A stretch of DNA of 64,000 bases from Actinomycetota bacterium. Its GTDB lineage: Bacteria; Actinomycetota; Actinomycetes; S36-B12; CAIYMF01. The position numbers and the translations under genes were made by a program. A model generated the notes under the pieces. The model was not told the DNA's origin and did not search any database. It was given only the letters and a program-made list of their open reading frames with translations. Position 1 is the stretch's first letter. Every line of letters begins with the position of its first letter. Shown one piece after another: positions 7,502-15,918 of this stretch. Location of the stretch: positions 62,001 through 126,000 of the forward strand of contig JAPLAU010000018.1 of assembly GCA_026393115.1 (NCBI GenBank), given 5' to 3'.

Positions 7502-8881
7502 ATGAAGATCGGGAGGAAGTCCCAGTTTGCTGCCCTCGTGGCAGTAGTAGCGCTGGGCGCCACCGCCTGCGGCGGAGGAAGTATCAGTAACAGCAGCAGT
7601 TCAGCGGCAGCCTCAACAGCGGCTTCCGACTCAGCATCGGCATCGGCATCGGCCAGCACCGAACCTGCCGGCACGGTCAAGATCGGTTTCGTGTCGCCAC
7701 AGACCGGACCGCTGGCACCGTTCGGCGAGAGCGACACCTTCGTGATCAGCTACATGAAGGACTACTTCTCAAAGAACCCCCTTCAAATCGGCGGCAAGCC
7801 CTACAACGTCGAGATCATCGTCAAGGACGCTGAGAGCGACTCCGCCAAGGCGGGTAAGGCAGCAGCTGACCTGATCAACAACGACGGCGTCGACATCGTG
7901 ATGGCCGCCGGCACACCCGACATCGTCAACCCTGTCGCCGACGCATGCGAGGCAAACGCCACGCCGTGTATAACCGACAACGCGCCGTGGCAGCCCTACG
8001 TCCTGGGCCGCAGCAAGGGTGACATCAACGCCAAGTTCCAGTGGACGTACCACTTCTTCTGGGGCCTTGGTGACATCGCCGGAACGTTCGTCGACATCTG
8101 GAACCAGATTCCCACGAACAAGAAGGTCGGCGGACTGTTCCCGAACGACCCTGACGGTCAGGCGTGGAGCGCCAACCTTCCCGATGGCTACAAGGCCGCC
8201 GGATACACCCTGACGTTCCCCCCGCTGTACCCCAACGGCACTCAGGACTTCACTGCTCAGATCAACTACTTCAAGGAGCACAACGACGAAATCCTCACCG
8301 GCGTGCCGATCCCTCCTGACTTCACCACGTTCTGGAAGCAGGCCAAGCAGCAGGGATACAACCCGAAGGCAGCGACCATCGGTAAGGCTCTGCTCTTCCC
8401 GAGCAGTGTCGACGCACTCGGCGACCTTGGTAACGATCTGTCGACCGAGGTCTGGTGGCACCCCAGCTGGCCCACCAAGAGTTCGCTCACTGGCGTGACG
8501 CCGAAGGAATTCTGCGCACTGTACGAGAGCCAGACGGGCAAGCAGTGGACGCAGCCGATCGGCTATGTCGAGGCCCTCTTCGAGGTGGCTGCCAACGCAC
8601 TCACCACCTCAGGTTCCACTGACAAGGCGGCCCTGGTGAAGACGCTCAGCACCTTGGGCACCGACACCATCGTCGGCAAGGTCCAGTGGGATCCCAACCA
8701 GAAGGGTCCCGATGGCGGTCCGAACGTTGCCGTGACGCCGGTTGCCGGCGGACAGTGGCGTCTGGCCCCTGCGGGCAGCAAGTTCAAGTACGAGTTGGTG
8801 ATTGTCTCCAACGCTGTGGCAAAGAAGCGCGGCTTGGACATCCCGATCGGGTCTAAGGCCGAGGCCATTCCCGGCAGTTGA
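7502..8881 (+). CDS. ABC transporter solute-binding lipoprotein (branched-chain amino acid/aromatic type)
   Basis: 459 residues from ATG at 7502 after AAGGAG. Lipoprotein signal with charged MKIGRKSQ, a hydrophobic stretch and Cys23 in GATAC, followed by a Ser/Ala/Gly linker. The mature part is a periplasmic-binding type I (LivJ/K) fold: TVKIGFVSPQTGPLAPFGE, a GKAAADLINNDGVD segment, and a late PIGYVEALFEVAANAL helix. It would sit outside the membrane and deliver ligand to LivHM. In an aromatic island these paralogs often bind aromatic acids or related compounds rather than leucine; the ligand here is inferred. A long hairpin separates it from livG, a usual way to keep binding-protein mRNA in excess. 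Confidence 0.9.
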   Translation: MKIGRKSQFAALVAVVALGATACGGGSISNSSSSAAASTAASDSASASASASTEPAGTVKIGFVSPQTGPLAPFGESDTFVISYMKDYFSKNPLQIGGKPYNVEIIVKDAESDSAKAGKAAADLINNDGVDIVMAAGTPDIVNPVADACEANATPCITDNAPWQPYVLGRSKGDINAKFQWTYHFFWGLGDIAGTFVDIWNQIPTNKKVGGLFPNDPDGQAWSANLPDGYKAAGYTLTFPPLYPNGTQDFTAQINYFKEHNDEILTGVPIPPDFTTFWKQAKQQGYNPKAATIGKALLFPSSVDALGDLGNDLSTEVWWHPSWPTKSSLTGVTPKEFCALYESQTGKQWTQPIGYVEALFEVAANALTTSGSTDKAALVKTLSTLGTDTIVGKVQWDPNQKGPDGGPNVAVTPVAGGQWRLAPAGSKFKYELVIVSNAVAKKRGLDIPIGSKAEAIPGS

Positions 8882-8888
8882 TGCTCAG

Positions 8889-8925
8889 GTGAGCCCGGCT
8901 GGCCTTGATGGTCAGCCGGGCTCAC
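8889..8925 (+). promoter_or_regulatory. Intercistronic hairpin after the solute-binding protein
   Basis: GTGAGCCCGGCTG, an 11-base loop, then CAGCCGGGCTCAC: a perfect 13-bp stem starting eight bases after the stop. No U-tract follows. Its loop size equals that of the hairpin at 3103-3135. A role in mRNA stability or partial termination is inferred. Confidence 0.65.
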
Positions 8926-8946
8926 CGGCACAGAACCGGAGATTTC

Positions 8947-9699
8947 ATGGCTGAGTCAGAACTCTTGTCCGTGCATGGCCTGTCCAAGAAATTCGGACGC
9001 GTCATCACTGCTGATGATGTGACATTCGATGTTCACGAAGGTGAAGCGTTCGGCATCGTCGGACCGAACGGAGCAGGCAAGAGCACGTTGCTCAATTTGA
9101 TCGGTGGCGTCATTGACCCCGATGCAGGCAGGATCGAATTTGGTGGGCGCGACATCACCCGACTCAAGGCTGCCAATCGCGCCAAGGTCGGAATCGCACG
9201 GTCGTTTCAGATTCCTCGACCCTTCGTCGACATGACCGTGTTTGAAAACGTCTATGTCGGTTCGAGTTTTGCCGGTGGCACACGTGGCCAGCACGGCTAC
9301 GACCGCGCCTACGCCGCACTCGAAACCACGGGCCTGCTCAGTCTCGCTGAAACCCCCGCCGGGCAACTGCGGTTGCTCGACCGCAAGCGGTTGGAACTCG
9401 CGCGCGCACTTGCCACGGGCCCACGACTGATTCTCCTCGACGAAATCGCGGGCGGTTTGACCGAGAAGGAAATCCCTCCGCTGATCGACACCATTCGCGG
9501 ACTGCTTGCCAGCGGTGTCACCGTGGTCTGGATTGAACACATCGTGCACGCACTGGTCTCCGTTGTTGATCGACTCATGTGCTTGGCCGAGGGTCGCATT
9601 CTGGCTATCGGCGATCCTCACGAAGTCATGCGCAGTCCCGAAGTGATTGAGGTCTACCTCGGTACCACCTTCGACATTGGCGAAGGACGGGCAAGCTAA
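8947..9699 (+). CDS. livG: ABC transporter ATP-binding protein, LivG type
   Basis: 250 residues; ATG at 8947 chosen for GGAGA just upstream, rather than the longer frame that runs through the hairpin. Walker A is GPNGAGKST, the family motif for long insertions ARSFQIPRPFVDMTVFENV is present, and Walker B is LILLDEIAGGL. The signature region reads LRLLDRKRLELARAL instead of a canonical LSGGQ, a variant seen in some Liv-type ATPases. It would form a heterodimer with LivF and drive LivHM. The stop overlaps the livF ATG by one base. Confidence 0.9.
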   Translation: MAESELLSVHGLSKKFGRVITADDVTFDVHEGEAFGIVGPNGAGKSTLLNLIGGVIDPDAGRIEFGGRDITRLKAANRAKVGIARSFQIPRPFVDMTVFENVYVGSSFAGGTRGQHGYDRAYAALETTGLLSLAETPAGQLRLLDRKRLELARALATGPRLILLDEIAGGLTEKEIPPLIDTIRGLLASGVTVVWIEHIVHALVSVVDRLMCLAEGRILAIGDPHEVMRSPEVIEVYLGTTFDIGEGRAS

Positions 9700-10397
9700 T
9701 GGCCCTGCTCGAAGTTGACTCGATCGACGTCTTCTACGGCGACTTCCAAGCGATCTACGGAATGTCCCTGAGCGTCGACGAAGGTGAAACTCTCGCTGTC
9801 ATCGGAGCCAACGGCGCTGGAAAGAGCACCCTGCTCAAGACAATCGCCGGACTCAATTCGCCGAGGTCCGGTGATGTGAGATTCGACGGCACCAGCATCG
9901 CCACGCTTCCCCCTCACAAGCGCGTGCCATTGGGAATCGCGCTGACTCCCGAAGGCCGTCGCATGTTTCCGAGCATGACGATTGAAGAGAACTTGCTCGT
10001 GGGTGCACATAAGGCCCGTCCAGGACCGTGGAACCTCGAGTCTGTCTACGCAACATTTCCACTGATCTCTGATCGCAGATCGCGGTTAGCGAACAATGCT
10101 TCGGGTGGCGAGCAGCAAGCGGCCGCCATCGGACGCGCACTCATGTGCAACCCGCGGCTCCTTCTGCTTGACGAGGTATCGCTCGGCCTGGCACCCGTCG
10201 TCGTTCAACAGATCTACGCGTCACTGCCCACGATCACCGCTCAGGGAACCACCGTGCTCGTTGTTGAGCAAGACGTGATGCACGCCCTGAGGGTGGCTGA
10301 CCGAGTGCAGTGCTTACTCGAGGGCAGAACAGTGCTTGAAGGAACGCCTTCTGAACTTACGCGCGATCAAATTGCCTCCGCCTACTTCGGGATCTAA
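9699..10397 (+). CDS. livF: ABC transporter ATP-binding protein, LivF type
   Basis: 232 residues, typical LivF length. Walker A GANGAGKST, then LPPHKRVPLGIALTPEGRRMFPSMTIEENL, a LivF hallmark, signature ASGGEQQAAAIGRAL, Walker B LLLLDEVSLGL and the switch His after LVVEQD. It starts at the TAATG overlap with livG, so translation is coupled. It works in the same complex as LivG, LivH and LivM. Confidence 0.92.
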   Translation: MALLEVDSIDVFYGDFQAIYGMSLSVDEGETLAVIGANGAGKSTLLKTIAGLNSPRSGDVRFDGTSIATLPPHKRVPLGIALTPEGRRMFPSMTIEENLLVGAHKARPGPWNLESVYATFPLISDRRSRLANNASGGEQQAAAIGRALMCNPRLLLLDEVSLGLAPVVVQQIYASLPTITAQGTTVLVVEQDVMHALRVADRVQCLLEGRTVLEGTPSELTRDQIASAYFGI

Positions 10398-10408
10398 GGG
10401 GTCACGTC

Positions 10409-11278
10409 ATGCAATGGGCAAACGCTGTGGTGCAGGGACTGCTGCTCGGCGGTCTCTACGCACTGCTGGCTGCCGGACTGTCACTGATGTTCGGCGTCAT
10501 GCGACTGGTCAATCTCGCGCACGGTGCCCTCGCGATCGTGGGGGCCTACCTCGGCTACGTGCTGGTGCAGAAGACCGGGTTGCCACCCTTTGCCACCATC
10601 ATCGTGGTGATTCCACTCATGGCCGCCATTGGTTGGCTATTGCAGAGCACCCTGCTCAACACAGCGCTGAACAAGCAGGCACTCGCACCCATCCTCGTTA
10701 CCTTCGGTCTCGCCGTCATTTTGCAAAACGTCATGCTGCAACTGTTCACAGCGGACTACCGCAGTATTCAGGTGGGCGATCTCGCTGGGGCCAGTATTCA
10801 AATCACCCCTGATATTGCAATAGGCGTCTTTCCACTGATGACCTTCGTAGTCGGAGTCATCGTGATTGCCGCACTGCAGCAGTACCTCGCGCGCACGAAA
10901 ACGGGTCGGGCAATGCGGGCCACGAGCGACGACCGCGAGGCCGCCACGTTGATGGGAATCGACAACAAGCGCATCTACGCGCTCGCCACCGCAATCGCAC
11001 TTGCGATCGTAGGAATCGCCGGTGTCTTCATTGGCATCAAAACTCAGTTCAACGCGTATTCCGGAGACACGTACCTGATCTTCGCCTTCGAGGCAGTGAT
11101 CATCGGCGGGCTTGGCTCGCTGTGGGGAACCCTCGCGGGCGGAATGATTCTGGGCGTCGCGACCACAGTGGGTGCGCAACTGCTTCCTTCGTCCGGCACC
11201 CTGCTGGCTGACTTGGTATTTCTCGCGATTCTTGTGTTCCTGCCAACCGGCCTCTTCCCGAAGGTGGTGAACGGATGA
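10409..11278 (+). CDS. livH: Branched-chain-type ABC transporter permease, LivH type
   Basis: 289 residues, about eight membrane segments. N-terminal QGLLLGGLYALLAAGLSLMFGVMRLVNLAHGA is the classic LivH start, and the EAA-like coupling region reads GRAMRATSDDREAATLMGID. A late FEAVIIGGLGSLWGTLAGG segment is also typical. It forms the membrane pore with LivM, whose ATG overlaps this stop by four bases. Substrate is inferred only from the neighbouring genes. Confidence 0.92.
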   Translation: MQWANAVVQGLLLGGLYALLAAGLSLMFGVMRLVNLAHGALAIVGAYLGYVLVQKTGLPPFATIIVVIPLMAAIGWLLQSTLLNTALNKQALAPILVTFGLAVILQNVMLQLFTADYRSIQVGDLAGASIQITPDIAIGVFPLMTFVVGVIVIAALQQYLARTKTGRAMRATSDDREAATLMGIDNKRIYALATAIALAIVGIAGVFIGIKTQFNAYSGDTYLIFAFEAVIIGGLGSLWGTLAGGMILGVATTVGAQLLPSSGTLLADLVFLAILVFLPTGLFPKVVNG

Positions 11279-12372
11279 GCGTCACCCTGTCGGATAGCAC
11301 TGCCGCCAATCGGGCACGCGTGCAGAGATCGACACGTGCCTCACTCGTGGGACTCGTGGTGTCGATCATCGTTGTCGCAGCTCTTGCCTACGGACCCTAT
11401 GCGTTTCTTTCGAAGGGCAACCAGCAGAACCTGACCACACTGTTCATCTACATCATTCTCGGAACCATGTGGAACCTGCTCGCTGGCTACGCGGGCATGG
11501 TGTCAATCGGTCAGCAGGCGTTTATCGGAATTGGCGCCTACGGCATCGTGTACGCCGCCGACATTCTTGGCCTGGGCCTGTGGATCGGCCTCGTTCTCGC
11601 ACTGGTGATTTCAGGAATCGTCGCTTACCTCGTGTCGTTCCTCGCCTTCCGACTTTCCGGCGGTTACTTCGCGATAGGAACGTGGGTGATCGCTGAAGTG
11701 ATTTACCTGATCACCACGCAATTCGACACTCTCGGAGCAGGTGCCGGCATCTCGCTCACCACCTTCCGTGGCTACAAGCCCGAGATCCGGATTGCCGTGG
11801 TGTATTGGATCGCACTCGCCGCGGTCGTTGTCGCCGTCGCCGTGACGTACCTTCTGCTGAGGTCGCGGCTCGGCGCCGGATTCACCGCCGTGCGAGACGA
11901 CGCGACAGCCGCCGCAACGCTCGGTGTCAACGTCACCCGCTCGCGACGTATCGCGTGGGTTGTCGCAGCGATGGGGTGCGGCCTCGCCGGAACCCTCTTG
12001 GCCATGACCACTCTCAATGTCCAGCCCGGAAGTGTGTTCAAGATTCAGTGGACCGCCTTCATGATCTTCATCGTGATCATTGGCGGAATCGGCACGATCG
12101 AAGGGCCGATCATCGGCGCCATCGTGTTCTACGCACTCGAGCGTTACGTCGGTGACGTGGGATTTTGGTACCTCGTCATTCTTGGCATCATCGCGATTGC
12201 CATGGTGCTCTTTCTGCCCAAGGGTTTGTGGGGACTCATCTCGCGCGGCGGTCGACTGCAGCTGTTCCCCACCGGCCTGCGGCTCGCCACTCCTCTCGCC
12301 ACTCCTCTCGCAACCACCACCAGCAGCCCCACCTCCGGCACACCCCCCACTACTAGCGCAGAGGACCTCTGA
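11275..12372 (+). CDS. livM: Branched-chain-type ABC transporter permease, LivM type
   Basis: 365 residues, ATGA overlap with livH. Features of LivM: GTMWNLLAGYAGMVSIGQQAFIGIGAYG, the coupling region SRLGAGFTAVRDDATAAATLGVN, and IIGGIGTIEGPIIGA. After the last membrane helix there is a low-complexity tail (ATPLATPLATTTSSP and on) encoded by a near-repeat of CGCCACTCCTCT, probably of no transport function. The hydroxyquinol dioxygenase gene begins two bases after the stop, tying uptake to catabolism. Confidence 0.91.
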   Translation: MSVTLSDSTAANRARVQRSTRASLVGLVVSIIVVAALAYGPYAFLSKGNQQNLTTLFIYIILGTMWNLLAGYAGMVSIGQQAFIGIGAYGIVYAADILGLGLWIGLVLALVISGIVAYLVSFLAFRLSGGYFAIGTWVIAEVIYLITTQFDTLGAGAGISLTTFRGYKPEIRIAVVYWIALAAVVVAVAVTYLLLRSRLGAGFTAVRDDATAAATLGVNVTRSRRIAWVVAAMGCGLAGTLLAMTTLNVQPGSVFKIQWTAFMIFIVIIGGIGTIEGPIIGAIVFYALERYVGDVGFWYLVILGIIAIAMVLFLPKGLWGLISRGGRLQLFPTGLRLATPLATPLATTTSSPTSGTPPTTSAEDL

Positions 12373-12374
12373 CC

Positions 12375-13211
12375 ATGGATCGCATGACCGAGCAGGAATT
12401 GACCGACGACGTGGTCGCCCGATTCGGCAACACTCCCGACGAGCGGCTCCGCGAGGTGATGCAGGCACTGGTACGCCACCTGCACGCCTTCGCGCGCGAG
12501 GTTCGCCTCACCGACGACGAGTGGATGGCCGGGATCCAGTTCCTCACTGCGACCGGTCAGATCAGCGACAACGTGCGTCAGGAGTTCATTCTTCTGTCCG
12601 ACACGTTCGGCCTGTCGATGATAGTCGACATGATCAACCACAGCAGCGACACGGCCGGTGTCACGGAGCCTACGGTGCTTGGCCCCTTCTACGTCCCTGG
12701 CTCGCCCGAGCGAGGGTTCGGCGAGTCGATGATCGAATTCGAGGACGACGGTGAAGAGTCCATCGTCTCGGGTCGAGTTCTCAGTGCCGACGGAACGCCC
12801 ATCGCCGGCGCGGTGATCGACGTGTGGCAGAACTCGGCCAACCAGTTCTACGCCGTGCAGCAGCCCGACGTGCAGCCCCCCACGAACCTGCGTGGCATCT
12901 ACCGCAGCGACGACGAGGGTCACTATGCAATTCGCACCATCAGGCCTACCCCGTACCCGATCCCCGCCGACGGGCCGGTCGGCGCCATGCTCGTCGCCAC
13001 CGCTCGGCACCCGATGCGGCCGGCCCATCTGCATGTCAAGGCGAGCGCGCCAGGGTTCAGGTCCGTCGCCACGCACGTGTTCGACAACCGCAGCGAGTTC
13101 CTCGACAGCGACCCCGTGTTCGGCGTCAAGGACTCGCTCATCGTCGAGTTCAACCCCGGCGACGACGGCCTGCTGCACTGTGAGGTCGACTTCGTACTCG
13201 ATCCCTCCTGA
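12375..13211 (+). CDS. Hydroxyquinol 1,2-dioxygenase (intradiol)
   Basis: 278 residues, ATG at 12375, two bases after livM. An N-terminal helical dimerisation domain (LREVMQALVRHLHAFAREVRLTDDEW) precedes the intradiol beta-sandwich. VLGPFYVPGSP (101-111) is typical of hydroxyquinol enzymes. Fe(III) ligands are Tyr194 in TPYPIP, His218 and His220 in RPAHLHV, with the spacing of the known hydroxyquinol and catechol enzymes; Tyr159 is the likely fourth. It opens 1,2,4-trihydroxybenzene to maleylacetate, which feeds the reductase at 6257. A small ATCCCT/AGGGAT hairpin overlaps the stop. Confidence 0.9.
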   Translation: MDRMTEQELTDDVVARFGNTPDERLREVMQALVRHLHAFAREVRLTDDEWMAGIQFLTATGQISDNVRQEFILLSDTFGLSMIVDMINHSSDTAGVTEPTVLGPFYVPGSPERGFGESMIEFEDDGEESIVSGRVLSADGTPIAGAVIDVWQNSANQFYAVQQPDVQPPTNLRGIYRSDDEGHYAIRTIRPTPYPIPADGPVGAMLVATARHPMRPAHLHVKASAPGFRSVATHVFDNRSEFLDSDPVFGVKDSLIVEFNPGDDGLLHCEVDFVLDPS

Positions 13212-13255
13212 GGGATGTGGACAACGCGACCGAGGTCACATGATTCTTCTTTTGC

Positions 13256-13280
13256 TCCCATCTAGCGGGAGATGTCTCCC
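13256..13280. promoter_or_regulatory. Candidate operator of the third catabolic operon, twin of 7383-7407
   Basis: TCCCATCTAGCGGGAG (13256-13271) followed by TCCC at 13277-13280; GGGAGA-TG-TCTCCC (13267-13280) is a perfect palindrome. It lines up with 7383-7407 without gaps, 19 of 25 bases identical. TAGGAT at 13287-13292 may be the -10. It stands 46 bases upstream of the SDR start. Confidence 0.6.
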
Positions 13281-13325
13281 ACTATGTAGGATTAAGGCGC
13301 TCTACTGACCCAGCTGGGAGGCCTC

Positions 13326-14135
13326 ATGACCGCGTCGATGTCCCACCCGCTCGACCTGTTCTCTGTGCAGGGGCGATCGATCCTGATTACCGGTGCCACC
13401 GGGTCACTGGGTGGTGTGGCGGCGCAGGCCCTGGCCACCGCTGGGGCGAGGGTGACGCTCGCGGGCGGAGACACCAGTGCACTGGCTGAACTCAACCTCG
13501 AATTGACCGCGGCCGGCATCGACCCTGCCAACGTCGTCACTGTCGGCCGTCGTCCCGATACGCCCGAGGCCGCTGCGGAGATCACTGCAGCCGCCGTCGA
13601 CGCCTTTGGTGGCATCGACGGAGTTCTGGTCGCGTCGGGAATGAACAAAGTTGGCCCCATCGTCGACATGGATGTCGACACGTGGCAGAGCGTGATGGAC
13701 GCCAACGTCAAAGGATCATGGCTGATTTGCCAGGCAGTCGGTCGAGTGATGCTGGCCCAGGATCGCGGGGGAAGTGTGGTGCTGGTGTCATCAACGCGCG
13801 GCAAACTGGGTCTCGGGTCGGGCTACTCGGCGTACTGTCCATCGAAGGCAGCGGTCGATCTACTGGCGAAGACTCTGGCGGCCGAGTGGGGTGGTGCGCA
13901 GATTCGCGTCAACGCAATCGCTCCCACCGTCTTTCGCAGTGAACTCACCGCGTGGATGTTCGCTGACGATGAGAAGGGTCGCGCCACGCGCGAAGCCATG
14001 TTCTCGCGCATACCTCTTCGCCGCTTTGCTGAGCCCGACGACTTCATCGGTGCGCTGGTGTACATGCTCAGCGACGCGTCGAAGTTCGTCACTGGTCAGG
14101 TTCTCTACATCGATGGCGGATACACCGCATGCTGA
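13326..14135 (+). CDS. SDR-family NAD(P)-dependent oxidoreductase
   Basis: 269 residues; ATG at 13326 after GGGAGG. Classical short-chain dehydrogenase: ITGATGSLGG cofactor motif near residue 20, N-x-x-x-S region VKGSWLICQAVG, catalytic SSTRGKLG...Y-C-P-S-K (Tyr and Lys four apart) and a C-terminal GQVLYIDGGYTA. It would oxidise or reduce a hydroxyl/keto group on an unknown catabolite. It is the first gene of an operon ending with the second IclR regulator, and its stop overlaps the next start by seven bases. Confidence 0.85.
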   Translation: MTASMSHPLDLFSVQGRSILITGATGSLGGVAAQALATAGARVTLAGGDTSALAELNLELTAAGIDPANVVTVGRRPDTPEAAAEITAAAVDAFGGIDGVLVASGMNKVGPIVDMDVDTWQSVMDANVKGSWLICQAVGRVMLAQDRGGSVVLVSSTRGKLGLGSGYSAYCPSKAAVDLLAKTLAAEWGGAQIRVNAIAPTVFRSELTAWMFADDEKGRATREAMFSRIPLRRFAEPDDFIGALVYMLSDASKFVTGQVLYIDGGYTAC

Positions 14136-15037
14136 ATGAGGCACTGCCTGGCGATATCCGACTCGCGGCTGTGGTGGGTGCCGGCCTGATGGGTCGGCGC
14201 ATCGCCGGAGTTCTTGCACAGGGTGGTGCTGACGTCATCGTGCACGATGCCCGCGCCGAGTCGATCGACGAGGCCGTTGAGGTGGCGCGAGCGATGGCGG
14301 CCGAGAGTGCCACCCCGGGCACCGTGACAGGTTCGGTCGACCTCGCAGACGCTGTCACGAATGCCGACTACATCACCGAGGCCATCATCGAAGACGTCGA
14401 TGCGAAGGCAGCCTTGATCGAAACGATCAGCGCTCTCAACGATCACGCGATCATCGCCACCAACACGTCGGTGATACCCGTCAGCAGCATTGCCGCTCGC
14501 GCGACCGGCCCCGATCGGGTGGTGGGTACTCACTGGTGGAACCCACCGGATCTCATCCCGATCGTCGAGGTGGTGAAGGGTGAGCACACGTCCGTCGAAG
14601 TAATGCAGCGCACGGTTGCACTGCTTGAACATCTGGGAAAGCTCGCCGTCTGGGTTGAGCGCGATGTTCCTGGGTTCGTTGGCAACCGACTCCAGCACGC
14701 GTTGTGGCGTGAAGCCATTGCGCTCGTCGCCGAAGGCGTGTGCGACGCAGAGACCGTCGATTTGGTCTGCCGCAACACCATTGGCCTCCGGTTGGCACAG
14801 ATGGGTCCGATCGAAACTGCCGACTACGTCGGACTCGACCTCACCATGGCAATCCACGACGCGGTCCTACACAGCCTGAACACCGATGGCTTCGCCAACC
14901 CACTTCTGGCCACGATGATCGAGCGCGGTGATCTCGGAGCCAAAACTGGTCGCGGATTTCTCGAGTGGCCACCAGGTCGCCGCGAGGAACGCGCCGCCGC
15001 ACTCGCCGCACACGTGTCATCGCAGTTGACCAACTGA
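14129..15037 (+). CDS. 3-hydroxyacyl-CoA dehydrogenase-family protein
   Basis: 302 residues. N-terminal Rossmann domain with VVGAGLMGRRIAGVLAQGG, ATNTSVIPVSSIA, and HWWNPPDLIPIVEVVKGEHT in place of the more common HFFNP; C-terminal helical domain with VPGFVGNRLQHALWREAIALV and a final GDLGAKTGRGFLEW. This is the short 3-hydroxybutyryl-CoA dehydrogenase / hydroxy-acid dehydrogenase type. The HWWNPP variant suggests a specialised substrate, maybe not a CoA ester. It overlaps the SDR gene, so the two probably act in sequence. Confidence 0.85.
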   Translation: MLNEALPGDIRLAAVVGAGLMGRRIAGVLAQGGADVIVHDARAESIDEAVEVARAMAAESATPGTVTGSVDLADAVTNADYITEAIIEDVDAKAALIETISALNDHAIIATNTSVIPVSSIAARATGPDRVVGTHWWNPPDLIPIVEVVKGEHTSVEVMQRTVALLEHLGKLAVWVERDVPGFVGNRLQHALWREAIALVAEGVCDAETVDLVCRNTIGLRLAQMGPIETADYVGLDLTMAIHDAVLHSLNTDGFANPLLATMIERGDLGAKTGRGFLEWPPGRREERAAALAAHVSSQLTN

Positions 15038-15081
15038 ACGTACTTGTAACCACTGCACTATCCACCACGAGAGGAACCACC

Positions 15082-15915
15082 ATGAGTTGGACTTGGCCGG
15101 TAAGCCCCAAGGAATCAGAAATCCAGTTCTTCGATTTGTCACACCCGTGGGGCCACGGCGTGCCTGCGTGGCCTTACTTCGAAGACGTCAAGATCGAGCG
15201 TTTGCACGGTATGGCCAAGAGCCGCGTGCTCACGCAGAAGATCACTACGGTGATGCACTCCGGAACACACATCGACGCCCCCGGACACGTCATCGAAGGC
15301 ACTCCGCTGCTGCACGAGATTCCGTTGCACAACTTCTTCGGAACCGGCGTCGTGCTCGACATTCCCAAGGGCAAGTGGGAGGTCGTTACTGCCGAGGATC
15401 TCGACGAGGCAAGCAAGAAGACGCCGGTACGCGCCGGTGACATCGTGCTGGTCAACACCGGCTGGCACCACAAGTACGCCGACTCCGCCGAGTACTACGC
15501 CTACTCCCCCGGCTTCTACAAAGAGGCCGGTGAATGGTTCGCAGCCAAGGGGGTCAAGGCGGTCGGTACCGACACCCAGGCACTCGATCACCCACTCGCC
15601 ACGGCGATTGGCCCGCACGGTCCGTCTGAGGCCACCGGCGGCCTGCTTCCGTGGGCATGCCGCGAATATGAAGAAGAGACCGGTCGCAAGGTGCTCGACG
15701 ACTTCCCCGAGTGGGAGCCCTGCCACCGCGCGATCCTGAGCAAGGGCATCTACGGATTCGAAAACGTGGGTGGCGACATTGACGCAGTCACTGGAAAGCG
15801 CGTCACCTTCGCAGCGTTCCCGTGGCGCTGGGTCGGCGGCGATGGCTGCATCGTGCGCTTGGTCGCGATGATCGACCCCACCGGCGAGTACCGACTCGAA
15901 AACGGTCAGGCCTGA
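15082..15915 (+). CDS. Cyclase-family metal-dependent hydrolase
   Basis: 277 residues; ATG at 15082 after GAGAGGAA. Putative cyclase / kynurenine formamidase superfamily: FDLSHPWGHGVPAWP at the start and the metal-binding H-x-G-T-H-x-D-x-P-x-H at residues 59-69. GDIVLVNTGWHHKYA and VGTDTQALDHPLA also fit. Known members hydrolyse cyclic amides or esters, such as N-formylkynurenine or isatin, at a divalent metal. Together with SDR and dehydrogenase it could open a ring formed earlier in the pathway; the substrate is unknown. No signal peptide is seen. Confidence 0.82.
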   Translation: MSWTWPVSPKESEIQFFDLSHPWGHGVPAWPYFEDVKIERLHGMAKSRVLTQKITTVMHSGTHIDAPGHVIEGTPLLHEIPLHNFFGTGVVLDIPKGKWEVVTAEDLDEASKKTPVRAGDIVLVNTGWHHKYADSAEYYAYSPGFYKEAGEWFAAKGVKAVGTDTQALDHPLATAIGPHGPSEATGGLLPWACREYEEETGRKVLDDFPEWEPCHRAILSKGIYGFENVGGDIDAVTGKRVTFAAFPWRWVGGDGCIVRLVAMIDPTGEYRLENGQA

Positions 15916-15918
15916 GCC

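Noticed and set aside
12144-13178. 344-residue minus-strand open frame
   Set aside because: It lies opposite livM and the hydroxyquinol dioxygenase, whose motifs are clear; its composition is that of a shadow frame.
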